This document shows, in pieces, positions 50,959 through 60,696 of a DNA stretch of 64,000 nt. The translations under genes and the position numbers were made by a program. Under the pieces are notes generated by a model, which saw only the letters and a program-made list of their open reading frames with translations, did not search any database and was not told where the DNA came from. Location of the stretch: assembly GCF_002127545.1 (NCBI RefSeq), contig NZ_MUBK01000006.1:78618-142617 (forward strand), in the 5' to 3' direction. This stretch comes from Xenorhabdus beddingii. GTDB lineage: Bacteria > Pseudomonadota > Gammaproteobacteria > Enterobacterales > Enterobacteriaceae. Numbering within the stretch: the stretch's first letter is position 1; every line of letters begins with the position of its first letter.

Positions 50959-52170
50959 ATGAAAAGCACATTCATTACCGCCGATAACTCATTAATGCTC
51001 TGGGCTTTCATCATGATAACCGTCGCGGCGGCTATTATGGCAGAACAGCGTCTTAAATGGGCCGCTAAAATACCCGGATCGGTTATTGCACTGATTATTG
51101 CTGTGTTGGCTTCCAATTTAAATATTATTCCTACCGAAGCGCCGGTGTACGACGCTATTTGGGGATATATCCTGCCATTAGCGATCCCTTTATTGTTATT
51201 CAAAACCAATTTGCAGCGTATTCTTAAAGAAAGTGGACGATTACTGATATTGTTCCTGATTTCTTCTGTGGCAACCATGATGGGGACGATCCTCTCTTTC
51301 TGGATGTTCAAAGCACACATTCCAGAGCTGGATAAAATCAGTGGCATGATATCGGCTTCCTATACGGGAGGCGGTGTTAACTTTGTCGCCATGGCCGCTA
51401 AATTAGCGCCTTCCCAAAGCATGGTGGCATCTACCATTGTCGCCGACAACTTTATGATGGCAGCCTATTTTATTATCTTAATGGCCTTGTCCGGCTGGAC
51501 GGTGGCGAGGAAATTCTGGGGGAGTCCACATACTGATCAGGTAGAACATGATCCCAAGTTGGATAAATCCCAAACGCTGGCGGCGGCGTATTGGAAACCG
51601 AAAAACATTGCCCTGAAAGACATTGCCTTATCGCTGGCATGGTCGATCTCTATTGTCGCTCTGTCATTTCATCTTTCATCATGGCTGAAAAACGGGCTTG
51701 GGCAACCCAACAACATTTATCAGGAACTGATTTTCAGCCTGATTTCCGATAAATACCTGCTTCTGACCACTGTAACTTTTATTATCGTTTCGATCTTTAA
51801 AGAGACATTTAGCAAACTGAATGGCACTCAGGAATTGGGCACTTACGCCATTTACATGTTCTTTGTTGTAATCGGGATACCGGCATCCATTAAAGCCATT
51901 ATCAGCCATGCATTACTCTTATTTGCTTTTGTTTTTGTCATTGCGATGGTCAACCTGATACTCACCTTTGCCGTTGGGAAAGTGTTGAAATTCAGCCTTG
52001 AGGAAAATATCCTTGCGTGCAATGCCAATATCGGCGGACCAACTACGGCGGCAGCAATGGCAATTAGCCGTGGTTGGATCGACCTGGTCGGACCGATAAT
52101 GGTGATTGGTACTATCGGTTATGTGATTGGCAACTATGTGGGGACATTTGTTTATTTTGTTGTGGCATGA
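50959..52170 (+). CDS. DUF819 family membrane protein (YjcL-like)
   Basis: 403 aa from ATG 50959 (CAGGGAA upstream), about ten predicted helices. Family features are GYILPLAIPLLLFKTNLQRI, SYTGGGVNFVAMA and CNANIGGPTTAAAMA; the two glycine-rich blocks recall helix breaks in secondary carriers. It is 57 bp behind the dipeptidase, so they probably form an operon. A carrier for D-Ala or a cell-wall peptide is my inference; no substrate is known. Confidence 0.87.
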   Translation: MKSTFITADNSLMLWAFIMITVAAAIMAEQRLKWAAKIPGSVIALIIAVLASNLNIIPTEAPVYDAIWGYILPLAIPLLLFKTNLQRILKESGRLLILFLISSVATMMGTILSFWMFKAHIPELDKISGMISASYTGGGVNFVAMAAKLAPSQSMVASTIVADNFMMAAYFIILMALSGWTVARKFWGSPHTDQVEHDPKLDKSQTLAAAYWKPKNIALKDIALSLAWSISIVALSFHLSSWLKNGLGQPNNIYQELIFSLISDKYLLLTTVTFIIVSIFKETFSKLNGTQELGTYAIYMFFVVIGIPASIKAIISHALLLFAFVFVIAMVNLILTFAVGKVLKFSLEENILACNANIGGPTTAAAMAISRGWIDLVGPIMVIGTIGYVIGNYVGTFVYFVVA

Positions 52171-52174
52171 ATAA

Positions 52175-52918
52175 CTAATAAATGCACGACGTTATGGATA
52201 AGTCGCCTGAAAAATCTATGAGGTTGAAACCAACGCCTTTTGATATTTTGACGCTATCTATAGCCGGTAGCCATTGGAAGACAACGGCGGGAGCAACACA
52301 GGTTGTCATGGTATTATGATGCCAAATACGTGCAGTGTGTGCATGTCCGCTGCCGATAAACTTAACTTGATGTTTCTCACAAAGATCTAATAAATCTTTT
52401 CCATTATTCAACATGCAGTTATCTACAATGGGTGTCCCCACTGGAATAGCATGGTGATGCATGAATATGGCAGTATTAAAATGGCTGTTTTCAGCCATTT
52501 CTCTTGCTAATTCTGCTAAGTTATTGTCGGATATAAAACCGAAATCCTCACCTTCGACAACGGTATCGACTGAAGTAATATGCCAAGATTTATTTTTATA
52601 CCCACGGCTCTTGATAATATACTGACTTTCTTCTTCTGTAAGAGCGATATCAAAATTATGCTTGAGATCATGATTACCGAGTATAGCAATATAAGGTGTT
52701 TTTAGTGATTCCATTTTTTTAAAAAAGTATCTGTAGGCTTCGACATCACCCTCATTGGTAATATCACCGGATACGATAATTAACTCTATTTCAGTAGAGT
52801 CTTTTATTCTGGCTATCTCCCCACAAACAAAATCAAAGTTGTCATAAGGATTGACATCAAATACTTTTTGATCTCGGCTTTGGGTTAAGTGTATGTCTGT
52901 TAAGTGAATAACTTTCAT
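52175..52918 (-). CDS. Calcineurin-like metallophosphoesterase (CpdA-type)
   Basis: 247 aa with all five dimetal motifs in order: DIHLT (7-11), SGDITNEGD (~50), GNHD (~82), MHHH (~152) and GSGHAHTA (~190). This matches 3',5'-cAMP phosphodiesterase CpdA and related class III nucleotide phosphodiesterases. GGAGGT stands 9 nt before the start. It converges on the DUF819 gene, four bases apart. The substrate could be cAMP or another phosphodiester. Confidence 0.85.
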   Translation of the reverse strand: MKVIHLTDIHLTQSRDQKVFDVNPYDNFDFVCGEIARIKDSTEIELIIVSGDITNEGDVEAYRYFFKKMESLKTPYIAILGNHDLKHNFDIALTEEESQYIIKSRGYKNKSWHITSVDTVVEGEDFGFISDNNLAELAREMAENSHFNTAIFMHHHAIPVGTPIVDNCMLNNGKDLLDLCEKHQVKFIGSGHAHTARIWHHNTMTTCVAPAVVFQWLPAIDSVKISKGVGFNLIDFSGDLSITSCIY

Positions 52919-53281
52919 TTTTTATTACCTCCGGAAAAATCCCATTGATGATCTTTATAATACTGTTCTATGTAATCCAATCCATTAATAACTTAATTTA
53001 TTTGTCATTAAAAAAATAGCTTTCGATGAGGTTTGTCAATCGCGGTATTCAGCTAGAAACACCAAAGTGCGATAGATCGGTTTTTTCGTGATGTAACCAC
53101 GGAATAATGACCGTAATGGAAGGATAGGAGTATGATTATAGAAGGGTGATCATCGCTTGATTTTTGCTTATATCACAAGCAAGACAACCTGGTTCGCCCT
53201 ATGATGAGATCGGCGTTATTGGTTCACCTGTAAACCCGTGGTGAGTTTGGATTGGCCACGACATAAAAAATAGAGATTTTT
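52919..53281. other. Intergenic region ahead of the YdeP-type gene
   Basis: About 360 bp between divergent genes, which must contain both promoters. No gene, strong hairpin or recognisable operator is seen. Confidence 0.5.
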
Positions 53282-55600
53282 ATGAAATTCAAATCAAAAA
53301 TAAAACCTTATCACTCGGCTGCCGGTGGTTGGGGTTCACTGGAGGCAACAACTCGCTTTGTCTTTGATAGTAAACAAGCACTGAAAAATATGGTTAACCT
53401 GATGCGCATGAACAAGCCCAGAGGCTTTGATTGCCCCGGATGCGCATGGGGGGATGATAACAAAGGTCTTTTCAGTTTTTGTGAAAACGGTGCTAAGGCC
53501 GTCACTTGGGAAGCGACCCGCCGGTATGTTGATCGGGAATTCTTCGCAACCCACCGTGTGAGTAAACTTTATCAACAAAGTGATTATTTCCTTGAATATC
53601 AGGGACGGGTTGTTGAGCCGATGAGCTATAACCCGCAGACGGATCATTATGAGCCGATCAGTTGGGATGATGCTTTTGCCTTGATTGCCAGCCATATTAA
53701 GGCGATGGATAACCCCAATCAGCTTGAACTGTATACCTCTGGACGCGCCAGTAATGAAGCCTCATGGCTATATCAATTGTTTGGCCGTGTTCTGGGGACA
53801 AATAACTTCCCTGATTGTTCCAATATGTGTCATGAAGCCAGCGGCTCCGGCATGTTGAAAAGTTTGGGAGTGGGGAAAGGCACTATTCGGCTGCAAGATT
53901 TTGATCAGGCTGATGCCATTTTTATATTCGGTCAGAATCCCGGTACAAACCATCCACGGATGCTGCATAGCTTACGCCATGCTGCCGAACGCGGCGCCCG
54001 CATTGTCACTTTTAATACCCTGCGTGAGCGTGGCTTGGAACGTTTCGCTGATCCACAAAAACCACTCGAAGTCATCACCCCAATGGCCGGGGAAATTAGC
54101 CATCGTTACTATCAGCCCAAACTGGGCGGAGATATGGCAGCGGTGCGTGGGATGGTTAAGGCGCTTTTGGAAACCCATAACACCCTGCTGGCTGAAGGCA
54201 AATCCGGTATTTTTGATTTGGAATTCCTTTCAACTTATACCGCAGGCGTGGATGCTTACCTGCAAGAAGTCGCAGCAACCGAATGGTCATTTATCGAAGA
54301 TCAATCGGGCTTGAGCGAAGCACAATTGCGTGAGGCAGCCACCCTTTATCAGAACGCAGAACGGGTTATCTGTACTTGGGCAATGGGAATAACTCAACAT
54401 AAACACTCATTGATTACCGTGCGTGAAATCGTCAACCTGCAATTGCTTTTTGGTCAACTGGGTAAACCCGGTGCAGGGCTTTGTCCGGTGCGTGGTCACA
54501 GTAATGTACAGGGTAACCGGACGATGGGAATTAATGAGAAACCGGCCAAACCTTTCTTGGATAAAATGGCGGCCCATTTTGATTTCGAGCCACCTCGTGC
54601 TCATGGGCATAATGTTGTCGAAGCATTGAGTGCCATGTTGCGCGATGAAGTCAGGGTTCTGATCGCATTGGGTGGCAATCTTGCGGCGGCGGCGCCAGAT
54701 AGCCCACGTACAGAAGAAGCGCTTAGGCACTGTGATTTAACCGTACACATCAGCACAAAATTAAATCGGAGTCACCTTGTCACCGGTAAAAAAGGGGCTC
54801 TTATCTTGCCGACATTGGGTCGTACTGAACGAGATATGCAGCTCACAGGATCACAATTCGTCACGGTAGAAGACTCTTTCAGCATGGTTCATGCCTCAGA
54901 AGGGGTGAATAAACCGCTATTTGATAGCCAACGTTCTGAGACCGCAATCGTTGCCGGCATTGCCGATGCGACAGTAGGCAATACCGCGACGATTAACTGG
55001 CTGGCATTGGCTGGGGATTACAATAAAATTCGCGACCATATTGCGGCGACCATTCCAGGGTTTGATGGTTTCAATAAAAAATGTGAACACGCTGGCGGCT
55101 TCTATCTTGGCAATGCGGCAGCCGAATTACGCTTTGCTACACCGAGCAAAAAAGCGGAATTCAGCCATGCCGCCCTACCCAAAACACTGTTTCCACAAAT
55201 TGAAGGTACTGACGTTCCTTTCACGTTGCAGACCTTGCGTTCGCATGACCAATACAACACCACGATTTATGGACTGGATGATCGCTATCGTGGCGTTTAT
55301 GGTCAGCGGGAAGTGCTGTTCATGAATCCAGAAGATATTGCTCAATTGGGATATCAGGCTGGCGATCGGGTCGATATCGAAACTGTGTGGAATGACGGTA
55401 TCAAACGCATTGTCTCTGGCTTCAAGCTGGTTCCTTACACTATTCCACGTGGGAATCTTGCTGCTTACTATCCGGAAACTAATCCATTGGTCCCAATGGA
55501 AAGTGTGGGTGATGGAACAGGTACGCCCACTTCAAAATCGGTGCCGGTGAAATTATCCCGCACCGAACCGGATGGGTCTGAACCTCAGCGTCTGGTATAG
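53282..55600 (+). CDS. FdhF/YdeP-type molybdopterin oxidoreductase
   Basis: 772 aa (E. coli YdeP 759), cytosolic, no Tat signal. The N-terminal GFDCPGCAWGDD is followed by the molybdopterin domains (ELYTSGRASNEASWLYQLFG, NCSNMCHEAS-type FPDCSNMCHEASG, IFIFGQNPGTNHPRM). The dinucleotide-binding C-terminal domain contains LQTLRSHDQYNTTIYGLDDR. It has a Cys in the SNMCHEA loop and an incomplete set of FeS-cluster cysteines, as usual in YdeP. YdeP supports acid resistance in E. coli; the reaction is unknown. No fdhD is adjacent. Confidence 0.92.
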   Translation: MKFKSKIKPYHSAAGGWGSLEATTRFVFDSKQALKNMVNLMRMNKPRGFDCPGCAWGDDNKGLFSFCENGAKAVTWEATRRYVDREFFATHRVSKLYQQSDYFLEYQGRVVEPMSYNPQTDHYEPISWDDAFALIASHIKAMDNPNQLELYTSGRASNEASWLYQLFGRVLGTNNFPDCSNMCHEASGSGMLKSLGVGKGTIRLQDFDQADAIFIFGQNPGTNHPRMLHSLRHAAERGARIVTFNTLRERGLERFADPQKPLEVITPMAGEISHRYYQPKLGGDMAAVRGMVKALLETHNTLLAEGKSGIFDLEFLSTYTAGVDAYLQEVAATEWSFIEDQSGLSEAQLREAATLYQNAERVICTWAMGITQHKHSLITVREIVNLQLLFGQLGKPGAGLCPVRGHSNVQGNRTMGINEKPAKPFLDKMAAHFDFEPPRAHGHNVVEALSAMLRDEVRVLIALGGNLAAAAPDSPRTEEALRHCDLTVHISTKLNRSHLVTGKKGALILPTLGRTERDMQLTGSQFVTVEDSFSMVHASEGVNKPLFDSQRSETAIVAGIADATVGNTATINWLALAGDYNKIRDHIAATIPGFDGFNKKCEHAGGFYLGNAAAELRFATPSKKAEFSHAALPKTLFPQIEGTDVPFTLQTLRSHDQYNTTIYGLDDRYRGVYGQREVLFMNPEDIAQLGYQAGDRVDIETVWNDGIKRIVSGFKLVPYTIPRGNLAAYYPETNPLVPMESVGDGTGTPTSKSVPVKLSRTEPDGSEPQRLV

Positions 55601-55652
55601 GGTGCTTAGGGTTTTTTTGCTTAATACAGTAACAAAAAGTACGTCGATTCAG

Positions 55653-55697
55653 GCTCGGTTTTGGAGATAACAATACGATCTTCATTCAAAACCGAGC
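55653..55697. repeat. Perfect 11-bp inverted repeat after the YdeP-type gene
   Basis: GCTCGGTTTTG and CAAAACCGAGC are 23 nt apart. With the preceding GTTTTTTTGC at 55610-55620 it could form a 3' end structure. Confidence 0.6.
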
Positions 55698-55735
55698 TGG
55701 ATAAAATGCCAGAATGGAATTAAAGGTGGTTAAAT

Positions 55736-55996
55736 TTATGGTTGGTCTGACGTTCCGGATGGGTCTTCCTGTTCATTGCTATTGTGTTTATCCAGTTCCG
55801 CCAAAATAAGTTCAAGTTGCTGATCAAAATCAGCCGGTTTTTTATCCTTGAACAAGAACAGGGCAGGGAAGCGTTTATAATCGGTGGCGGCAACGGCGTC
55901 TTTTCCTTGCAACAGGTATTTGACGATAAAGGCGTGGGCTTCGTCTTGCCGTAGTTTGGTATTAAATCCCCACATAGAGACATAGGAGAGGCACAT
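55736..55996 (-). CDS. Hypothetical protein, 86 aa
   Basis: I do not recognise it. The frame has gene-like composition (AFIVKYLLQGKDAVAATDYK and then RFPALFLFKDKKPADFDQQL) and a hydrophilic tail. It is open upstream of ATG 55996 for another 16 codons (LDDNNTLVRRAFQ) without a better start, so this may be a truncated gene. It lies downstream of pyrB on the same strand. Confidence 0.42.
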   Translation of the reverse strand: MCLSYVSMWGFNTKLRQDEAHAFIVKYLLQGKDAVAATDYKRFPALFLFKDKKPADFDQQLELILAELDKHNSNEQEDPSGTSDQP

Positions 55997-56201
55997 CTGA
56001 AAAGCCCGCCGAACCAGAGTGTTATTATCATCCAGCCGATTTCATAAGAACAGGCGTAAAGTCAGATCATCGTATGACCGAGCATAACAATAATGCAGAT
56101 AATTTATCTGGTTAACTTAAAAGAAATAAAAATCTTTCCTGAGGGAAATAATATTATGACCAAGGGATAATTTCCTCAATCATAATATTACGGGCTGTTT
56201 T

Positions 56202-57143
56202 TTATTGCGCTATAACAACCTCTTCATTCAAGACTAACGACAACAAGGCTTGACGGGCAAAAATGCCATTACCTGCTTGCTGGAAGTAGTAAGCATAGGG
56301 GGTTTTATCGACATCAACCGTAATTTCATCAATGCGTGGCAGCGGGTGCAGCACTTTCAGGTTCTCTTTGACCTGCACCAGATCTGCCGCGCGCAGAACA
56401 AACTGAGCCTTGATATTGGCATATTCTGAAGGATCAAGACGCTCTTTCTGGACGCGGGTCATATACAGAATATCCAGTTCAGGCAGCACATCTTCAAAGT
56501 GAGTGTGGAGGCTGTAACTCACCTGTTTTTCATCCAACATATGCAGGATATAGCTTGGCATAGCAAGGGCATCCGGAGCGATGAAACAGAAATGGTTGCC
56601 ATCGAATTTCGCCAGCGCTTGTGTCAGTGAGTGGACAGTCCGGCCATATTTCAAATCACCAACCATAGCGATTTTCAGGTTTTCCAGTCTGCCCTGCGTT
56701 TCCTGAATAGTAAACAGATCAAGCAAAGTTTGGGTCGGATGCTGATTTGCACCGTCGCCGGCGTTAATGACCGGGATATGGCCGGAAAATTCAGAAGCCA
56801 GTCGCGCCGCGCCTTCCTGTGGGTGACGCATGACGATTGCATCGGCATACTGGCTGATGATAGAAATCGTATCAGCCAACGTTTCTCCCTTTTTACCCAA
56901 TGAAGTATTGCTGCTGTCAGCAAAGCCGACGACGGAAGCACCGAGTCGCTGGATAGCCGTTTCAAAAGAGAGACGAGTGCGCGTTGAAGCCTCAAAGAAG
57001 CAACTTGCGATCACCTTGTGTTTCAGTAACTCAGTCTGTGGATTGGCTTTCAATGCAGCGGCCGTTTGCAATACCCGTTCCAGATCTGTGCGGCTCAGAT
57101 CGTTAATTGAAATGATATGCTTGCGATATAACGGATTAGCCAT
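56202..57143 (-). CDS. pyrB: Aspartate carbamoyltransferase catalytic chain
   Basis: First committed step of pyrimidine synthesis: carbamoyl phosphate plus aspartate. 313 aa (E. coli 311). The carbamoyl-phosphate loop is [13 protein letters not shown], then SLGKKGET, and HPTQ(T)LLDLFTIQE and LPRIDEI complete the site. The leader peptide pyrL and attenuator lie upstream. Its normal partner pyrI is not downstream; a small unknown gene follows instead. Confidence 0.98.
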   Translation of the reverse strand: MANPLYRKHIISINDLSRTDLERVLQTAAALKANPQTELLKHKVIASCFFEASTRTRLSFETAIQRLGASVVGFADSSNTSLGKKGETLADTISIISQYADAIVMRHPQEGAARLASEFSGHIPVINAGDGANQHPTQTLLDLFTIQETQGRLENLKIAMVGDLKYGRTVHSLTQALAKFDGNHFCFIAPDALAMPSYILHMLDEKQVSYSLHTHFEDVLPELDILYMTRVQKERLDPSEYANIKAQFVLRAADLVQVKENLKVLHPLPRIDEITVDVDKTPYAYYFQQAGNGIFARQALLSLVLNEEVVIAQ

Positions 57144-57186
57144 GTTTACGTTCCTCTCTGATGACTTCTAGCCTTGGACTGGGCAG

Positions 57187-57219
57187 CAAAAAAAAGCCCC
57201 TCAATTGAGGGGCTTTTTT
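57187..57219 (-). terminator. pyrBI attenuator
   Basis: AGCCCCTCAATTGAGGGGCT (57195-57214) is a perfect palindrome with A and T runs on each side. It overlaps the last codons and stop of pyrL and lies 44 bp before pyrB. In E. coli low UTP stalls polymerase in the U-rich leader, the ribosome catches up and prevents this hairpin; the parts are all here. Confidence 0.93.
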
Positions 57220-57323
57220 AATGTTCGGTTGAGCAATGGGAAAAACAATGCGCTTACGCTGCCAGCAGACAGTGTTTCGTTAGCTTGATGTTTTGTAACG
57301 GCCTTTACAGCGCAATCTTTCAT
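57201..57323 (-). CDS. pyrL: PyrL leader peptide
   Basis: 40-aa leader from ATG 57323 (GGGAG upstream). It ends LKKPLN with TGA inside the attenuator hairpin, as in E. coli, where pyrL has 44 codons. The segment encoding SALFFPLLN contains the GTTTTTCCC run where polymerase would pause at low UTP. The peptide sequence itself differs from E. coli; only the layout is kept. Confidence 0.88.
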   Translation of the reverse strand: MKDCAVKAVTKHQANETLSAGSVSALFFPLLNRTLKKPLN

Positions 57324-57348
57324 GTTTTCTCCCGGCAAATCGTCGCGC

Positions 57349-57376
57349 ATTATACTCACGATAGCATTCACCGCAA
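57349..57376 (-). promoter_or_regulatory. pyrL-pyrB promoter
   Basis: On the minus strand TTGCGG, a 16-bp spacer and TATAAT. The following GCGCGACGATTTGCCGGGAG is very close to the start region of the E. coli pyrBI P2 promoter as I recall it. Confidence 0.8.
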
Positions 57377-57441
57377 GGTTTGCCGGAAGAAATTTTTGTT
57401 TTGATGGCTTGTCAGATCCAAGAACCGAAACAAAGAGGTGA

Positions 57442-57870
57442 TTATTCGTTTCTGTCACCCAAACTGACGGCCATTCTGTTGAAGGCGTTCATAAGGGAAA
57501 TCGCGGCAGTCAGGTCAACAATCTCTTTTTCTGTGAAAATGGCATCAAGGCGTTCTTTGATATTATCCAGTGTGCTTTGTTTGAGATCGGTTGTCAGGGC
57601 TTCACACCACTCCAATGCCAATTTTTCTTTGGTACTGTAGATGCTGGAATTGAACCATGCAGGCAATTTATCCAGTTTGACTTGTTCTATACCATGATTT
57701 TTGCGAATTTGTTCGGCATGAAGATGACAACAATAGGCACAGCCATTTATTTGAGATACACGAGTTTCTACCAGCAGAATTAAGGCTTGATCCAGTTTAG
57801 AAGCATGTATTTCTGCGTAGCTTTGATATAGGGGATTAATGACGAGGGGAGAAATTTTTGCGTAATCCAT
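57442..57870 (-). CDS. Carboxymuconolactone decarboxylase / AhpD-like protein
   Basis: 142 aa, all-helical AhpD-like fold. The redox or catalytic motif CAYCCHLH (CxxCxxxH type), followed by AEQIRKNHG, is near residue 46. EIVDLTAAISLMNAFNRMAV forms the last conserved helix. Members act as alkylhydroperoxidases; the reducing partner is unknown. Single gene upstream of pyrL. Confidence 0.88.
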   Translation of the reverse strand: MDYAKISPLVINPLYQSYAEIHASKLDQALILLVETRVSQINGCAYCCHLHAEQIRKNHGIEQVKLDKLPAWFNSSIYSTKEKLALEWCEALTTDLKQSTLDNIKERLDAIFTEKEIVDLTAAISLMNAFNRMAVSLGDRNE

Positions 57871-58021
57871 ATTTATTTTTCAGACCTTTTATTTTTGTTT
57901 AATGGTGTAACTATAAATAGGCGATATTTTCTTTCTTCACGATATCAAGAAATATTATATATCAATGTTTCCGCCAATACCTGTATATATATCATGTTTT
58001 TCCCCTCCGTTTTCATTTGTA

Positions 58022-58939
58022 TTACTTAATTATAAATACCGAAAAATCGTTGGCCAGATCGGTATTGGGGAATATTTCCCGGCATTCCGCCAATAATCGC
58101 GGGCACTCTTCGATACCATAGCGTCCGCTGATATGGGTGGCGATAAAATGTTTTACCTGAGCATCACGCGCCAGTGTTGCGGCTTGTTTGGTGGTGGAAT
58201 GCCCCCGTTCATTGGCTTTTGCAGCGAATGCATCTTCCAGCGTCGTTTCATGCACCATCACATCCACATTGGCGGCCATTTTCAGTGCCTCCGGCGTAGG
58301 TTCGGTATCCCCGAAAATAGCCAGTGATTTTCCACGAATCGGGGTGCCTAAATACGCTTTGCCACAAATTGTACGACCATCTTCCAGCGTTACCGTAGCG
58401 CCTTGCTTTAAGGCCTGCATCCACGGGCCACGGGGAATGCCATCCTGATCCAGCTTTTGAGCATCGAGCGCACCGGGTTTGTCGTGTTCTTCAATCCGAT
58501 AACCATAACATTCCACCCGATGATTCAAGGTATAAGCCGTAACGCTGAGTTCACCATCATCAAACAGTTGCCCTGGCTGGATTTCGATAATTTCCAATGG
58601 ATAGGTCAGAAACGAGCTACTCAGTTGCAATGCCGTTTCTACAAACTGACGTATGCCGGTTGGTCCATATAAAGTAAGGGGATCGGTAGAGCCGCCCATG
58701 GAACGGCTGCACAATAATCCGGGCAGACCGAAGATATGATCACCATGCAGGTGAGTGATAAAGATTTTCTCCAGTTTGGCTATCTTGATAGGGGAATGAA
58801 GGATCTGGTGTTGGGTTCCTTCTCCGCAATCAAACATCCACAGTGCGTTACGGATACCCTGTAAATCGAGTATCAGGCTGGTCACATTGCGCGCTTTGGT
58901 GGGAATGCCTGCGCTGGTGCCTAAGAATTTCAGTTCCAT
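58022..58939 (-). CDS. rbn: Ribonuclease BN/Z
   Basis: Metallo-beta-lactamase-fold nuclease that matures tRNA 3' ends. 305 aa, as in E. coli. The zinc motif HLHGDH lies at residues 63-68 and the exosite/flexible arm includes [15 protein letters not shown]. Further His ligands are in FGDTEPT, MVHETT and ATHISGRYG. It lies 12 bp downstream of rtcR on the same strand, so it may share the rtcR transcript and thus join an RNA-repair context. Confidence 0.96.
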   Translation of the reverse strand: MELKFLGTSAGIPTKARNVTSLILDLQGIRNALWMFDCGEGTQHQILHSPIKIAKLEKIFITHLHGDHIFGLPGLLCSRSMGGSTDPLTLYGPTGIRQFVETALQLSSSFLTYPLEIIEIQPGQLFDDGELSVTAYTLNHRVECYGYRIEEHDKPGALDAQKLDQDGIPRGPWMQALKQGATVTLEDGRTICGKAYLGTPIRGKSLAIFGDTEPTPEALKMAANVDVMVHETTLEDAFAAKANERGHSTTKQAATLARDAQVKHFIATHISGRYGIEECPRLLAECREIFPNTDLANDFSVFIIK

Positions 58940-58951
58940 TTTATTCTTCTC

Positions 58952-60529
58952 CTAGTCATGTTGAATGCTTTCCCAATCCAGACCGAATCGGGCAAGGTAC
59001 TTACGTAATCTATCGGCATCATTGGGCTGTTTTTTCTGTTGGCGTGAAACGGCAAATAACTTGCGGCCTGCTTCCGATAAGCTGGTGGATCTACGGCAGA
59101 TCTTAATCACGGTTTCCAATTGTTGGCGATCAAATAGATCGATTTCCGGCAACCCCTGTGGCAGCAGGGAAGCATGTTCCTCCCCGCCCCAATTTTGCTT
59201 GAGTCTGATGATTTCTTCTTCAACTAACGGTTGGTTGATACGTCCATTTTCGGCAAATGTCGCCATCCGCGCTACGGACGCGCTGAGTTCACGAAAATTT
59301 CCCCGCCACTGCGCCTGTGCAGAACAGGCAAAATGCAGGTAAATTTGCCGTGCTTCTTTATCAAAGCGCACTTGCGTTTGTTGCATTTGTGCATAGCGAG
59401 CAAGTTCATAATCGATGTTTGGTTCAATATCTTCGCGGCGTTGCGCCAAACCGGGCAGTTGATAAGTCCACATATTTATGCGGGCATATAAATCTTCGCG
59501 AAATTTTCCCTGAACCACCCAATCACGCAGGTCACGGTGTGTGCCGGCAATTAATTGAAAATCACTGTGCACTGCCTTATCCGAGCCATAAGGCAGGAAA
59601 CTCTTTTCTTCAATGGCTTTCAACAGCATGGCTTGTTCATCCAATCCCAATTCTGCCACTTCGTCAAGAAACAGAATGCCCCCATCGGCTTCACGAAGCA
59701 GCCCGGTGCGTGGCTGAATCGCCCCTGTAAATGCGCCCTTGACGTGACCAAATAGCGTGGACATCGCGTTATCACCGCGCAGAGTGGCACAGTTCACCTC
59801 TACAAATCGCCCTTTGATTAAATAGCGTGATTGCCGTAGCTGATAGATTCGGCGGGCAAGAAAGGATTTACCTGCACCCGTCGGCCCGGTCAGCAAAATG
59901 GGCGCCGTGGAACGAAAGGCGACGCGCTCCACTTGGTCGATCAGGCGGTTGAAATTGGCATTGCGTGTAGCGATGCCCGCTTTCAAGAATGCGACCTGTT
60001 CCTGTTGTTCGCGCTGAAAGCGGCTGGTCAGAGTGGTATAACGGCTGAGATCTAAATCGATGATCGTATAAACGCCGGCGGGATGGCTTTCATCCCCCTC
60101 ATTTTTGGGCGATGTCTGGAGCAGTTGTGCTGGCAGATAACGGGCTTCGGTCAGCAGGAACCAGCAAATTTGTGCAACGTGGGTCCCGGTTGTGATATGT
60201 ACCAGGTACTCTTCGTTTTCGGTATCGAAAGGGTAACGAACGGCAAAATCCAGCAGCGCGGTATAAACTTCTTCAAAATCCCAGGGATCTTCGATGTGAA
60301 TTTCATTCAATACCACTTCTGTCTGTGGTGAAGTGTGTTCAATATCCTCTTTCACTCGCGCTGCCAAAACGCAGTCATTGGTTTGATAAAGCAGTTCCAG
60401 TTTATCGATTGGCAACTCCGGCTGTTGGCACATACCAATAGTAGGGCGCCATTTTGCCCAGCGATTGGCCTTCTTGCCTCGCCTATCTAACTTTGTACCC
60501 AAAATTCCAATAGCCACTCTGCGTTTCAT
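58952..60529 (-). CDS. rtcR: Sigma54-dependent RNA-repair regulator RtcR
   Basis: 525 aa from ATG 60529. The N-terminal CARF-type sensor domain (1-180, TTGTHVAQICW at ~113-123) detects RNA fragments with 2',3'-cyclic phosphate ends in E. coli and Salmonella. The AAA+ domain has GPTGAGKS (215-222), the sigma54 contact loop GAFTGA (265-270), and Walker B ILFLDEVAEL. The C-terminal helix-turn-helix (SLSEAGRKLFAVSRQQKKQP) binds upstream sites. Divergent from rtcB, whose promoter is of the sigma54 type. Confidence 0.96.
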   Translation of the reverse strand: MKRRVAIGILGTKLDRRGKKANRWAKWRPTIGMCQQPELPIDKLELLYQTNDCVLAARVKEDIEHTSPQTEVVLNEIHIEDPWDFEEVYTALLDFAVRYPFDTENEEYLVHITTGTHVAQICWFLLTEARYLPAQLLQTSPKNEGDESHPAGVYTIIDLDLSRYTTLTSRFQREQQEQVAFLKAGIATRNANFNRLIDQVERVAFRSTAPILLTGPTGAGKSFLARRIYQLRQSRYLIKGRFVEVNCATLRGDNAMSTLFGHVKGAFTGAIQPRTGLLREADGGILFLDEVAELGLDEQAMLLKAIEEKSFLPYGSDKAVHSDFQLIAGTHRDLRDWVVQGKFREDLYARINMWTYQLPGLAQRREDIEPNIDYELARYAQMQQTQVRFDKEARQIYLHFACSAQAQWRGNFRELSASVARMATFAENGRINQPLVEEEIIRLKQNWGGEEHASLLPQGLPEIDLFDRQQLETVIKICRRSTSLSEAGRKLFAVSRQQKKQPNDADRLRKYLARFGLDWESIQHD

Positions 60530-60680
60530 CGTCTTCCCTGCATTTTGGTTATCTAAATTTATAAACAACGATATAGAAAGATAAGTAATTTAATCTGCAA
60601 AAACAATAATCAAAATGAGTCGAAAATAAAAACAGCTAATTTTCAAATAGATAAATAATATTTCTGTTTTTTTTCAAAGT

Positions 60681-60696
60681 TGGCACGCAATTGGCA
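60681..60696 (+). promoter_or_regulatory. Sigma54 (-24/-12) promoter of rtcB
   Basis: TGGCACGCAATTGGCA has GG and GC exactly 10 nt apart, the required sigma54 spacing. It lies 73 bp before the rtcB start. Upstream, 60530-60680 is AT-rich and must hold the RtcR sites. Confidence 0.85.

Noticed and set aside
55720..56031. 103-codon alternative frame overlapping the small gene at 55736
   Set aside because: Its composition (many Pro, Asn and Thr, no domain pattern) is less gene-like than that of the frame 55736-55996.
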